Assembly: GCF_003586445.1 (NCBI RefSeq)
Contig: NZ_CP030028.1
Location: forward strand, 4,964,826 to 5,028,825
DNA: 64,000 nt
Reading direction: 5' to 3'
Source of the DNA: Bacillus sp. Y1
GTDB lineage: Bacteria > Bacillota > Bacilli > Bacillales > Cytobacillaceae
The notes beneath the pieces were generated by a model. That model saw only the letters and a list, made by a program, of their open reading frames with translations. It searched no databases and was not told where the DNA came from. Shown here piece by piece: positions 26,011 through 34,959 of this stretch (position 1 is the stretch's first letter; every line of letters begins with the position of its first letter). Both the position numbers and the translations under genes were made by a program.

Positions 26011-26880
26011 CTAACACTTACTTTTTTCCTTTATTGGCATCCAGACTTCACTATATACATTTTCATAAGTACCATCATGCTTTGTAAAAGAAATACTAGG
26101 TAAGTTGACTATTTCATAACCTGAAGATGGTAACCATTCTGAATAAATTTTTGCAGTCGTTTCTTGAAGGGTTGCGGGGAATGGTCCTTGATTAGGGAAA
26201 ATTGCCCATAAACTATCTTCAATAGAAAGTTGTTCTAAATCATCAAAAGAATTTTCTTTTGTCGTTGCAAAACCAATCATATGAGTTAAGAACCCTTTTT
26301 CCTCTAAGTAACTATCATCAAAATTATAAGATACATTCAAGACTTGATGAGGATATAAATCAGCTAATTGATGCATTTCATTTCTTTGTTGTTCGGTAAT
26401 GGACTGGGCTAGTTCTACAATTGCATTATTAACACCTTCAAATTGTATCGGCACCCTTTTCGATACACCTATAATGTTAAATTTCGCTTTCCTTTCAATT
26501 TTGAACTCCATGGAAATTCCTCCCCTTATATCTATAAAAAATAAAAATTTGGGAAATGATTTTTGAATTTTATTTTTCGTTACTTCTGAAGGTAAGAAGC
26601 CACACCATTCACGAAAAGCTCTTGAAAATCCTTCGATTGATTGATAGCCAAATTTATAGGCAACATCTGTAACCTTGGCACCGTTTATTAATTCAACATT
26701 CGCTACTGATAATCTCCTGTTTTTGATATACTCATTCAATGACATTCCTGCCATATACGAAAACATTCTTTTAAAATGATAATCAGATAAGCCGACTATT
26801 TTTGAAATTTCTTTTCCGGAAATTTCCTCCGTCAAATTTTTTTCGATGTAATCCATTAGTTGATTGAATTCCTGTAACAT
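26011..26880 (-). CDS. AraC-family regulator with GyrI-like effector domain
   Basis: A 289-aa transcription factor. Two AraC helix-turn-helix motifs fill residues 1-105 (ISGKEISKIVGLSDYHFKRMF and KVTDVAYKFGYQSIEGFSRAFREW). A GyrI-like/AraC-effector-binding domain follows (about 125-285), which in relatives such as Rob or BmrR binds small hydrophobic molecules. ATG 26880 has AAAGGAGGG at 7 nt. It is the only gene between the two rlmH-end copies and so is the cargo of that segment. Confidence 0.88.
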   Translation of the reverse strand: MLQEFNQLMDYIEKNLTEEISGKEISKIVGLSDYHFKRMFSYMAGMSLNEYIKNRRLSVANVELINGAKVTDVAYKFGYQSIEGFSRAFREWCGFLPSEVTKNKIQKSFPKFLFFIDIRGGISMEFKIERKAKFNIIGVSKRVPIQFEGVNNAIVELAQSITEQQRNEMHQLADLYPHQVLNVSYNFDDSYLEEKGFLTHMIGFATTKENSFDDLEQLSIEDSLWAIFPNQGPFPATLQETTAKIYSEWLPSSGYEIVNLPSISFTKHDGTYENVYSEVWMPIKEKSKC

Positions 26881-26967
26881 TCATTTCCCTCCTTTACAGT
26901 TACATCATATTATTATTATTGATTTTTCACTCGATATTTTTTATACGATTTTTATCGGATTAAGACT

Positions 26968-26995
26968 AAAAACAGCTTAGAAATAATCTAAGCTG
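26968..26995 (-). terminator. Terminator downstream of rlmH
   Basis: CAGCTTAG / CTAAGCTG arms followed on the - strand by TTTTTAG. Confidence 0.7.
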
Positions 26996-27079
26996 CCTTC
27001 ATGTTCATATCGATATTTTTTTATATAACCTGTGAATTTGATATAATATCTAACTTCTCAGCGATATATATATATTTTT

Positions 27080-27111
27080 AAAAAAACCACATTTACTTAT
27101 GATACGGTTCA
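27080..27111 (-). repeat. rlmH 3' end (candidate att site, proximal copy)
   Basis: TGAACCGTATCATAAGTAA followed by ATGTGGTTTTTTT on the - strand; it encodes the last residues EPYHK and stop of RlmH. Its partner lies exactly 1200 bp away at 25880-25911. Confidence 0.7.
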
Positions 27112-27572
27112 TTCCTATTAATGCGGTAAGCCCGATATACCTGTTCAAGGAGGATCAACCTCATTAATTGATGTGGGAATGTCATTTTAGAAAAGGACAA
27201 CTTTTCATCCGCACGGTTTAGTACATCCTTACTTAAGCCAAGTGAACCTCCAATGACAAAGGCAATTTTACTTTTTCCATATGTAGCTAACTTATCAATC
27301 ATTTCCGCCAGTTCTTCTGACGATCGTTGCTTTCCTTCAATGGCTAGGGCAATGACATATGTATCTGGAGAAATTTTTGCTAACAGCCGCTCTCCCTCTT
27401 TATTCTTTACCTGTTCCATTTCTATTTCACTTAATTGCTCTGGAGCTTTTTCATCTGGGAGCTCAACCACTTCGACCTTCGCATAAGCCGTTAGTCTTTT
27501 CAAATATTCATCGATACCTTGCTTTAAGTATTTTTCTTTAAGTTTGCCAATTGTTAATAATGAGATATTCAC
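27093..27572 (-). CDS. rlmH: 23S rRNA pseudouridine-1915 N3-methyltransferase
   Basis: It methylates pseudouridine 1915 in helix 69 of 23S rRNA using SAM. It has the SPOUT fold. The knot region [18 protein letters not shown] (near 103) and the C-terminal [18 protein letters not shown]...EPYHK are diagnostic. At 159 aa it is full length (B. subtilis YydA 159). GTG 27572 is the start with GGATG upstream. Its last codons form one copy of the direct repeat described here, and its promoter region holds a DnaA-box cluster. Confidence 0.95.
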   Translation of the reverse strand: MNISLLTIGKLKEKYLKQGIDEYLKRLTAYAKVEVVELPDEKAPEQLSEIEMEQVKNKEGERLLAKISPDTYVIALAIEGKQRSSEELAEMIDKLATYGKSKIAFVIGGSLGLSKDVLNRADEKLSFSKMTFPHQLMRLILLEQVYRAYRINRNEPYHK

Positions 27573-27597
27573 ACTTCATCCTCACTTTACGAACAAG

Positions 27598-27942
27598 ATA
27601 TCCACAGAAGTTATCCACATGTCCACATTTTCCATCCACATATTGTATAGGATCATTTGTTCCCTACCATATATATAGCATCATTTCGACAATATTCACA
27701 GGTTGTTGATAACTCATTTCCCTCAACTTTTAATAAGGTTGGAAATGTCTCAAACTCATCTACAACCGTATCTATGGCAAGATCTACGTGTTCTTCACAG
27801 CAGTAAATCATGTTATTTCCCTCCTTCAAAATTCTCCAAACTTCAACAAAATCCTATGTGGATATCTTATATGTAGTTTGTCCAAAACTTATCCACATTC
27901 CTATCCCATCCTACCAAAACTATCGGTAAATTTCTATCCACA
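27598..27942. promoter_or_regulatory. DnaA-box cluster upstream of rlmH
   Basis: Perfect TTATCCACA boxes lie at 27611-27619 and 27889-27897. Near matches: ATATCCACA at 27598-27606 and (complement) 27857-27865, CCATCCACA at 27632-27640, CTATCCACA at 27934-27942. DnaA is known to bind near yydA (rlmH) in B. subtilis, as I recall it. Confidence 0.7.
27653..27811 (-). CDS. Small CxxH/CxxC protein
   Basis: A 52-aa protein found by reading the rlmH-htrC gap. C5-x2-H8 and C38-x2-C41 look like a zinc site. This matches the short CxxH/CxxC proteins found in this position in bacilli. ATG 27811 has GGAGGGA at 6-7 nt and the frame ends at TGA 27653. It lies inside the DnaA-box cluster. Function unknown. 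Confidence 0.82.
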   Translation of the reverse strand: MIYCCEEHVDLAIDTVVDEFETFPTLLKVEGNELSTTCEYCRNDAIYMVGNK

Positions 27943-27972
27943 AAAAAGAAATGCAGACATTACGTCTGCATT
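27942..27972 (-). terminator. Terminator of htrC
   Basis: AATGCAGAC-GTAAT-GTCTGCATT then TCTTTTTTG on the - strand. Confidence 0.85.
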
Positions 27973-27982
27973 CCTCACACAA

Positions 27983-29197
27983 CTATAATGTATTTCCACC
28001 CAGCTTCATCGTTGTTTCTTGTAGCTTTCCAGCACGATAGAATTTAATGTTCAGCTGATCTCCGACTTTCTTTTTATTATATAGATGCTTTCTTAAATCA
28101 ATTACATCTTTAATTAGATCGCCGTCCATTTCAACAATCACATCCAAATCTTCTAATCCTGCTTGTTCTGCAGGTGAGTTTGGATCTACTGTCATAATCA
28201 CCACTCCAGATGTTACATCTTCCGGAAGTTTCAGTGTTTCTTTCTGATGATAGGCTGATACTTCATTTACTGATTGAAGTTGGATTCCCATGTAAGGTCG
28301 TTTTACCTCACCAAACTCCTCTAAATCACTAATAATTGGCTCAGCGGACTTTATTGGAATAGAGAGTCCGATTCCCTCTACGGAGCTCTGGGCAATCTTC
28401 ATAGAGTTAATGCCAATCACTTGCCCACTGATATTAATTAATGCTCCTCCACTATTACCCGGGTTAATTGCGGCATCCGTTTGGAGGACTTCAGCCTGCC
28501 AATCAATCGCACCATCTTGGTTAATATCAACAGGAATCGCACGCTCTAAACCTGATACAATCCCTTGTGTAACAGAGCCAGAAAACGTTGCCCCAAGTGG
28601 ATTTCCAATGGCGATAACGGGCTCACCAATTTTTAAAGCATCAGAATCACCAAACTCAGCAACGGTTTCAATTTTGCTTCCATCAACCTCAAGAACAGCC
28701 AAATCAGTCCAAACATCACTGCCTCTTAGCTTCGCTTCAAGCTTTGTTCCATCAGACAATGTAACCTCAAGTGAGTTTGCCCCTTCGATTACGTGATGGT
28801 TTGTTACAACATATGCTTTTCCATCCGCTTTTTTATAAATGACACCTGATCCTGATCCTGCTTCCTGACTAGATGTTTCTGACCAAAAACTTGTCGTTTG
28901 AAGATTCGTAATTCCAACTACCGCATCTCCTGCTTTTTCTACTGCCTTTGTTATATCTGTTACTACGTTTAAGCTAACATTTTCTGTCCTAACAGCGTCG
29001 TTGTTTGTCGTTCCGTCTTCTACATCTGAATCGGTTTCTGTTGAATATGGAAGAACATCAAACCCAATTCGAGGCAAAGCTACCACAATAAGAAAAACAC
29101 CTAAAATAGCTCCCACTAGGCTTGCTAAAAAGTATCCTCCTCGATTTCCCTTTTGTTTTCTGTACCGTGTTTCGTAGTCTTGATCATAATAACCCAC
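27983..29197 (-). CDS. htrC: HtrA-family membrane serine protease
   Basis: A surface quality-control protease. A short cytoplasmic N-terminus is followed by one membrane segment (about 24-44). The trypsin-like domain has the catalytic His in VTNHHVIEG (near 134), Asp in WTDLAVLEV (near 164) and Ser in NPGNSGGAL (near 246). A PDZ domain occupies about 295-395. Length 404 aa matches B. subtilis HtrC (YyxA). GTG 29197 is the likely start. It lies downstream of walJ but behind a strong terminator, so it is probably transcribed separately or by readthrough. Confidence 0.92.
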   Translation of the reverse strand: MGYYDQDYETRYRKQKGNRGGYFLASLVGAILGVFLIVVALPRIGFDVLPYSTETDSDVEDGTTNNDAVRTENVSLNVVTDITKAVEKAGDAVVGITNLQTTSFWSETSSQEAGSGSGVIYKKADGKAYVVTNHHVIEGANSLEVTLSDGTKLEAKLRGSDVWTDLAVLEVDGSKIETVAEFGDSDALKIGEPVIAIGNPLGATFSGSVTQGIVSGLERAIPVDINQDGAIDWQAEVLQTDAAINPGNSGGALINISGQVIGINSMKIAQSSVEGIGLSIPIKSAEPIISDLEEFGEVKRPYMGIQLQSVNEVSAYHQKETLKLPEDVTSGVVIMTVDPNSPAEQAGLEDLDVIVEMDGDLIKDVIDLRKHLYNKKKVGDQLNIKFYRAGKLQETTMKLGGNTL

Positions 29198-29283
29198 GAT
29201 TCACCAATCCTTTCAAACAATCATTATCTATGTAGTTTTTATCCCTATATATAATATAATCCCTTCTTGCTTAAGAATAAACC

Positions 29284-29314
29284 AAAAAGGTGACCCGAAA
29301 GTCGGAATCACCTT
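29284..29314 (-). terminator. Terminator of the walRKHIJ operon
   Basis: AAGGTGATTCCGA and TCGGGTCACCTT pair around CTT on the - strand and are followed by TTTGG; two positions 3 nt after the walJ stop. Confidence 0.8.
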
Positions 29315-29316
29315 GT

Positions 29317-30111
29317 TTATACCGCAGTTAACACAGTTGGAACTTTAGGATCGGTATCGTATAAATCAAATTGCTCTCCAATGATGATGCCCTTGCTTTG
29401 AAGTGTTTGCTCGACAGCCATTTTAGCTAAATCTTTCATATTGTTGTCTTGACTTAAATGAGCTAAGTAAATACGTTTTGTGTTATCACCAGCTACTTCA
29501 CTCATCGCAATGGCTGCATCTTCATTCGATACATGTCCAACGTCACTCAAAATTCGGCGCTTAATGCTCCATGGATACTTTCCCATGCGAAGCATTTGAA
29601 CATCATGGTTGCTCTCAAAAACATACACATCTGCGTTCTGAATGATTCCCTTCATACGATCACTAACATAACCTGTATCTGTAATTAGAACGAGCTTCTT
29701 TCCATTATGGTGAAACACATAAAACATGGGCTCTGCCGCATCATGGGACACGCCAAATGATTCAATATCTACCCCACCAAAGCTTTTGACTGTTTCCATG
29801 TCAAACGTGAATTTCTGCTCTACAGGAATTTCCCCAACTAAATGATTCATTGCAGCCCAAGTTTTTGCGTTAGCATAAACAGGAAGCTTGTACTTTCTAG
29901 CTAATATTCCGACTCCTTTGATATGGTCACTATGCTCATGGGTTACAAAAAGTCCAGACAGCTTACTAATGTCCCGATCAATTTTTTGAAAAAGGGCTTC
30001 CATTTGCTTCCCACTATGTCCTGCGTCTACTAGAAAGGACTGACCTTCCGATTCTACATAAATCGCATTCCCTGTACTCCCACTCGCTAGGATACTAAAA
30101 TGCAATGACAT
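29317..30111 (-). CDS. walJ: Metallo-beta-lactamase-fold hydrolase WalJ
   Basis: Last gene of the wal operon; a 264-aa cytoplasmic protein with the metallo-beta-lactamase fold. The metal motif THEHSDH lies near 57-63; other metal ligands are in DAGHS and in DTGYVSD. Orthologues (YycJ) have been reported as 5'-to-3' DNA exonucleases linked to DNA repair and to coordination of division with replication. ATG 30111 has GGAG at 8 nt; GTG 30120 overlaps walI and is too close to that site. Confidence 0.92.
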   Translation of the reverse strand: MSLHFSILASGSTGNAIYVESEGQSFLVDAGHSGKQMEALFQKIDRDISKLSGLFVTHEHSDHIKGVGILARKYKLPVYANAKTWAAMNHLVGEIPVEQKFTFDMETVKSFGGVDIESFGVSHDAAEPMFYVFHHNGKKLVLITDTGYVSDRMKGIIQNADVYVFESNHDVQMLRMGKYPWSIKRRILSDVGHVSNEDAAIAMSEVAGDNTKRIYLAHLSQDNNMKDLAKMAVEQTLQSKGIIIGEQFDLYDTDPKVPTVLTAV

Positions 30112-30112
30112 A

Positions 30113-30922
30113 CTATTCACTCCAATTATTTTCTTCGTCCTTTAGTTGAATGACTTGTCCTTCAAAGGCATTCACAAATAAATTCTCCCCTCCGTATAAC
30201 ACAAAGCGCCACGCAGGTGTTAATACCTGTGATGAAGTTAAACGAACAAGTGTGTAATAGCCAAACTCGACTCTCTCTATCTTTGTTCCATATGGTAAAT
30301 AGCCATTTTCATAAAGTGTTTCTATCGCCTTGATGGGCTGAATAATTCTTTCATCTTCCGACAGCTCCTCGATTTTACCGAGGAATGTTTGTTTGTAGGA
30401 AACTACTTCATTATCGCTATTTACTTTGAACGTGATTTGACCGCTTGGATTTTTATAAAATAGCTTTTCTTGGTACTGCTGATAATAAGTAATACTATTT
30501 TCACTATCATCTCTACCCCAATAACGATACTGGTCACCATTTATGACTGATCCTTTTAAAAATGTATCTAATTCAGGTGGTTGACCTTTGCTGCTCACTT
30601 TTAACGGTATGTCCAGTTCTGATTCAATGGACTGGTTGCTTCTTATCGTAATGGTTTGACCGCTGAGCGTCGTATCTATAAGCATTTCAACCTCTTCCTC
30701 TGTAAACACTTTCGGTACCGTACTTAAGTACTTGTCCTTTTCAAGGTTTTTTGGAAGATCATTGTATGTGATTTCATCCGCCTTTAATCGGTTTTCTAAA
30801 GAAGGATTGGTCGCATATTCATATTTGGTTGCGGTACGAATCTTTAAGAACTCATTCATAAGATAGATATTTAAAACGAAAAAGGAAAGGATAAAGATGG
30901 TTTTAATTCTACTCCAATCCAT
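30113..30922 (-). CDS. walI: WalI, regulator of WalK
   Basis: A 269-aa membrane-anchored protein (YycI). One N-terminal membrane segment (about 8-25) precedes an extracytoplasmic YycH/YycI-type beta-rich domain. With WalH it contacts WalK in the membrane and modulates its kinase activity. ATG 30922 overlaps the walH stop by 14 nt. The site GGGGGGA lies just upstream. Confidence 0.93.
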   Translation of the reverse strand: MDWSRIKTIFILSFFVLNIYLMNEFLKIRTATKYEYATNPSLENRLKADEITYNDLPKNLEKDKYLSTVPKVFTEEEVEMLIDTTLSGQTITIRSNQSIESELDIPLKVSSKGQPPELDTFLKGSVINGDQYRYWGRDDSENSITYYQQYQEKLFYKNPSGQITFKVNSDNEVVSYKQTFLGKIEELSEDERIIQPIKAIETLYENGYLPYGTKIERVEFGYYTLVRLTSSQVLTPAWRFVLYGGENLFVNAFEGQVIQLKDEENNWSE

Positions 30923-32246
30923 GCTTTATCCCCCCATTCTCGCTGCTGGGTACCATTTTCCACTCATCGTTATACTTATAGTACCAAGCTGGTTCTAAAT
31001 AAATTAGTGAATTCTGGGTAATTTCGGTTTCGGTAACCTTAGACATGTGATAGCCAATCGTAAGATCCTGAAGAAAATCAAGGTCAACATCTTCTACTTT
31101 TTTCAACTCCTCTAGTACACTGATACCAGAGGGAAGCGTAATTTCAGTTGCTTCCAATCTTCTTCCTAACATGAAATTACTTCGAAAATACTTATTAATT
31201 CCACTAGCATTCCACATTTGTAAAATTTCCGATATTCCATTGTCGCCAAAGATGGGGTAACCATTTAAATCGTATAATCGGAATAATATGACCTGTTCTG
31301 ACTCATCCATTCCTACATATCGATAATTATCCGTCCAGCCACCATGACTATTAATAAAATCAATACTTTTTTCCAGGAGGTGACTCGATTTCGTTGTTGT
31401 CTCACTTTCAACATCTTCTGTTTTCACATAGGAAACGGTATTTGTTTCATTATTGATACTCAACAATGTAGTAGTATCCGTGTACTCTTCACCGAAAGAG
31501 CTATAATTCTTTGACACTACATTCGGATCGCTAAATAAGGCGCCACGAAGTTTTTCTGTTGATAAGTTCACCGTTAGGTGCTTATATAAGGCAATTTTTA
31601 CAGGCTCTTTTCTAAGCATCGCAAAACTTTCCCGATTAATTGGTTCGTAAAGAGCAAACTTTTCATTCCCACTTATGTCCACTAAATAACGTTCTTTAAA
31701 GTCATTTATATAAGAGGCTGAAACATATGCTCGAAGCACTTCATGTTCTTTTGAGGAGATAAAATAAACGACTCCTCCCTCTCTTGTTTCCGGCTCTAAA
31801 TCAATGACAATTCGGTCAAAGTTACTTTTAGGAATATCATTACTAGGTAATTGTAACGCGCTTCGATACTCCTTTAAAGGAACAATATCAGGAAAAATAA
31901 GTTCTAAAGCATTTTTATCATAAATAAAGGAAGGAATGTTTTTTACGAGTTCTGATATATCTTCAAACTCGCTGAATCCCCATAAGCTTAACTCCTTCAT
32001 GGTTTGATCAATTTCAAAGGAATCAAATGTACCATAGTGTTTCTCGCCTTGATGTAAAAACAATCGTTCAGGGCGAACAATTTTGCTCAATTCCTTCGTT
32101 TCACCAAGCGATACCTCTTCAACGGTATTACCACTTTCCTTCAAAGTGTCATAATTGGGCTGATATGTCCACAACATCCATGTAAGAAGAATGCTAAAAA
32201 CGACAAGAATTAATAGGACGATAGACTTTATCGTTTCATATTTCAT
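30909..32246 (-). CDS. walH: WalH, regulator of WalK
   Basis: A 445-aa YycH protein: one N-terminal membrane segment (about 9-27) and a long extracytoplasmic part (about 30-445). It acts with WalI on the sensor kinase WalK. Its ATG overlaps the walK stop by 4 nt (ATGA), a sign of translational coupling. Length is typical of the family. Confidence 0.93.
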   Translation of the reverse strand: MKYETIKSIVLLILVVFSILLTWMLWTYQPNYDTLKESGNTVEEVSLGETKELSKIVRPERLFLHQGEKHYGTFDSFEIDQTMKELSLWGFSEFEDISELVKNIPSFIYDKNALELIFPDIVPLKEYRSALQLPSNDIPKSNFDRIVIDLEPETREGGVVYFISSKEHEVLRAYVSASYINDFKERYLVDISGNEKFALYEPINRESFAMLRKEPVKIALYKHLTVNLSTEKLRGALFSDPNVVSKNYSSFGEEYTDTTTLLSINNETNTVSYVKTEDVESETTTKSSHLLEKSIDFINSHGGWTDNYRYVGMDESEQVILFRLYDLNGYPIFGDNGISEILQMWNASGINKYFRSNFMLGRRLEATEITLPSGISVLEELKKVEDVDLDFLQDLTIGYHMSKVTETEITQNSLIYLEPAWYYKYNDEWKMVPSSENGGIKHGLE

Positions 32247-34078
32247 GTCCAGTCATCCTCCTCATTTCGATCATAAGGGAGGGTGAATGAGACTGTTGTC
32301 CCCTTCCCTTCCACGCTCTCCGCCCAAATCTCTCCTCCATGGGCTTCTACCATTTCTTTTGCGATGGCTAGTCCTAGACCTGTTCCACCAAGCTTTCTTG
32401 TTCTTGCTTTATCCACTCGATAAAATCGTTCAAAAATTTGCTGAAGATTTTCTTTTGGAATGCCCATCCCCTGATCACTGACATTAACTACAATATGATC
32501 TTCCTTTTCCTCCACTTTAAACGTGATTTTTCCACCCTGTGGAGAATACTTCATAGCATTTGAAATGATATTATCAAGAACTTGAGTAAGCTTGTCTGCA
32601 TCTCCCTCAACAAAGGCAGCATGATCTAATAGGTTTCGTTCAAAAGCAGTATTTTCGTCCTTAATAATCTCAAAACGATCAATAATTCGATTGAAGAAAT
32701 CTATAAAATTAAACCATTCCTTCTTAAGGCGATAATCCTTGCTATCCATCTTGGAAAGCTGAAGCAAATCATTAACAAGACGTATCATACGCTCCGTTTC
32801 TGTTTGCGTAACACTTAAAAAGTTTGGAGCGATTTCCTCGTCCTTCCATGCACCATCTGATAAAGCTTCTAAGTAGCTTCTCATTGTGGTTAGAGGTGTC
32901 CGCAACTCGTGTGACACATTGGCAACAAATTCTCGTCTCTCTAAGTCAATTTTTTCTTGTTCTGTAATATCATGAAGAACCGTTATTAGTCCATTTACAA
33001 AACCTGTTTCCTTTTGAATGACTGAAAAATTCGCCCGTAGAATAAGAGGTTTTGTCGCTGTGCTATAGTCCAAAATAAGCGATTCTTTCTCTACAAGTAA
33101 GTCTTCAAACGAATAGTCTTCTTCTAAGCCTAATAAAGACACAATGGAGCTAGATAATATTGTTTCACGTGAAACACTTAAAAGCATTGCCGCAGGTTCA
33201 TTGATAAGGATTACTCGCCCTTTTCTATCGGTAGCAACTACACCATCTGTCATATAGGAGAGAACAGACGATAACTTTCGACGTTCTCCTTCAGTCGTTG
33301 CATGTGCCTCTTGCAACTTTTTTGTAAGGTTATTAAAAGTAATGGCCAACTGACCGATCTCATCATATCCGTATACTTTTACCTTTCGAGAGAAATTTCC
33401 TTTAGCCATTGCCTGTGCCTGCTTTCGCATATCAGAAATCGGCCTTGTAATCGTTTGTGCTAGTAAAATTCCAAGTACTGCTGTAATCAATAATGCAATA
33501 CCAGTCCCTGTCGCAAGAATATTATTAATGGTTTTCATTTGTGAATACACATTTTCTTTCTTCGCTACCAAGTAAATAACTCCGGTAATATCATCATCGG
33601 AACGAACAGGTTTTACTAATATCCAAATCCGTCCTTTCTGTCGATCTATTTGAGTGACATCCTCTCCTTCATCAGAGGATGTAGCAATGACACGCCTAAT
33701 TAATGTATCGGTAGATCTTTGACCTACAATTCCTTGATTATAAGGATCTGATGTGCCAATTATTTTTTGAGTACTAGCCTCTATTAAACGAACCTCTGTT
33801 ATATCTGTCGTATTTAAATCAGACAGTATGTTCTTAACAGCCTCTTCGATAGTTGGCCCTTCATCATCTGGATTACGTTCCTTGCCTAGCTCTTCCCCTA
33901 AGTAATAGGCTAAAAGATTAACTCTCTCTTCAATAGAGGTTTCAAAATTTCGTAATAAAGTATTTTCAAGCTGTCTAACAAAATAAACACCGATGATTTG
34001 CATCGCAATTAATATTAACAATACGTAAATCATTACAAATTTAAGATGAATAGATCGAAAGAAACCAACCTTTTTCAT
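32243..34078 (-). CDS. walK: Essential cell-wall sensor kinase WalK
   Basis: A 611-aa membrane histidine kinase controlling cell-wall homeostasis. Two membrane segments (about 12-32 and 184-206) flank an extracytoplasmic PAS-like domain. HAMP (about 206-258) and a cytoplasmic PAS (about 265-370) follow. The phospho-acceptor is His390 in VANVSHELRTP. The ATPase domain shows the N box NIISNAMKYSP, then DQGMGIP and GGTGLGLAI. Start is 7 nt after the walR stop. The coding sequence also contains a parS site at 33161. Confidence 0.97.
   Translation of the reverse strand: MKKVGFFRSIHLKFVMIYVLLILIAMQIIGVYFVRQLENTLLRNFETSIEERVNLLAYYLGEELGKERNPDDEGPTIEEAVKNILSDLNTTDITEVRLIEASTQKIIGTSDPYNQGIVGQRSTDTLIRRVIATSSDEGEDVTQIDRQKGRIWILVKPVRSDDDITGVIYLVAKKENVYSQMKTINNILATGTGIALLITAVLGILLAQTITRPISDMRKQAQAMAKGNFSRKVKVYGYDEIGQLAITFNNLTKKLQEAHATTEGERRKLSSVLSYMTDGVVATDRKGRVILINEPAAMLLSVSRETILSSSIVSLLGLEEDYSFEDLLVEKESLILDYSTATKPLILRANFSVIQKETGFVNGLITVLHDITEQEKIDLERREFVANVSHELRTPLTTMRSYLEALSDGAWKDEEIAPNFLSVTQTETERMIRLVNDLLQLSKMDSKDYRLKKEWFNFIDFFNRIIDRFEIIKDENTAFERNLLDHAAFVEGDADKLTQVLDNIISNAMKYSPQGGKITFKVEEKEDHIVVNVSDQGMGIPKENLQQIFERFYRVDKARTRKLGGTGLGLAIAKEMVEAHGGEIWAESVEGKGTTVSFTLPYDRNEEDDWT
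33161..33176. promoter_or_regulatory. parS site inside walK
   Basis: TGTTTCACGTGAAACA, a perfect 16-bp palindrome matching the Spo0J-binding consensus. Confidence 0.9.
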
Positions 34079-34085
34079 TTACTGA

Positions 34086-34793
34086 TTACTCCTGTTCAGG
34101 ATTTCGTAAATAATATCCAACCCCTCTTCTTGTCACAATCCATGTTGGGTGACTTGGGTTATCTTCGATTTTCTCACGAAGTCTTCTAACGGTCACATCG
34201 ACTGTACGAACATCGCCAAAATAATCGTAACCCCAAACGGTTTGTAATAGATGTTCTCTCGTCATCACTTGTCCAATATGCTGGGCTAAGTAATGAAGCA
34301 GTTCGAACTCTCTGTGAGTAAGCTCGATCATTTCCCCGCGCTTTGAAACAATATAAGCATCTGGATGAATCGTCAATGAGCCTAGTTCAATCTCATTTGT
34401 CTCATCTTCTTCCTGTTGACTTAAATTTGTTTGATGTCTTCTTAAATTTGCTTTCACGCGAGCAATTAATTCCCTTGTACTAAATGGTTTTGTTACATAG
34501 TCATCTGCGCCAAGCTCAAGACCAAGAACCTTATCAATTTCAGAATCCTTTGCTGTTAGCATGATAATAGGCATTTCATATTTTTTACGAACTTCACGAC
34601 ATACCTCCATCCCATCTCGTTGTGGAAGCATGATATCTAGTAAGATTAAGTCTGGCATAATTTCTTCAACCATCTTTAATGCTTCATTACCATCATATGC
34701 ACAATATACGTCGTACCCTTCCTTCTTAAGGTTAAATTGAAGGATATCTGCAATCGGTTTTTCATCGTCGACAACTAGTATACGTTTTTCCAT
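34086..34793 (-). CDS. walR: Essential response regulator WalR
   Basis: A 235-aa OmpR-family regulator. The receiver domain has acidic DD at 9-10, phospho-acceptor Asp53 in LILLDIMLP and Lys in VTKPFSTRE near 102. A winged-helix DNA-binding domain follows from about 133, with [13 protein letters not shown] as recognition-helix region. It controls wall hydrolases such as M23 peptidases. First gene of walRKHIJ. AAGGAG precedes the ATG. Confidence 0.97.
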   Translation of the reverse strand: MEKRILVVDDEKPIADILQFNLKKEGYDVYCAYDGNEALKMVEEIMPDLILLDIMLPQRDGMEVCREVRKKYEMPIIMLTAKDSEIDKVLGLELGADDYVTKPFSTRELIARVKANLRRHQTNLSQQEEDETNEIELGSLTIHPDAYIVSKRGEMIELTHREFELLHYLAQHIGQVMTREHLLQTVWGYDYFGDVRTVDVTVRRLREKIEDNPSHPTWIVTRRGVGYYLRNPEQE

Positions 34794-34870
34794 TTCATAG
34801 CTCCTTTATTTGAACTGTCTATTTATTTTATCTTCCGCTATTTTTACTGTTCATAATCCTTACTTTATCA

Positions 34871-34909
34871 TGATATGCCTATGAATTCACGTTTTTAGAA
34901 GGCATATCA
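34871..34909. promoter_or_regulatory. 10-bp perfect inverted repeat upstream of walR
   Basis: TGATATGCCT (34871-34880) and AGGCATATCA (34900-34909) are separated by 19 bp, about 80-115 bp upstream of the walR start. Either an operator or an RNA hairpin; no T-tract follows, so not a terminator. Confidence 0.45.
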
Positions 34910-34925
34910 CTTCATTAAGAAATAG

Positions 34926-34949
34926 AAAACCTCTAGTTTTCACTAGAGG
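34926..34949 (-). terminator. Terminator of the M23 peptidase gene
   Basis: CCTCTAGT-GAAA-ACTAGAGG then TTTTC on the - strand. Confidence 0.85.
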
Positions 34950-34959
34950 TATGAATATA

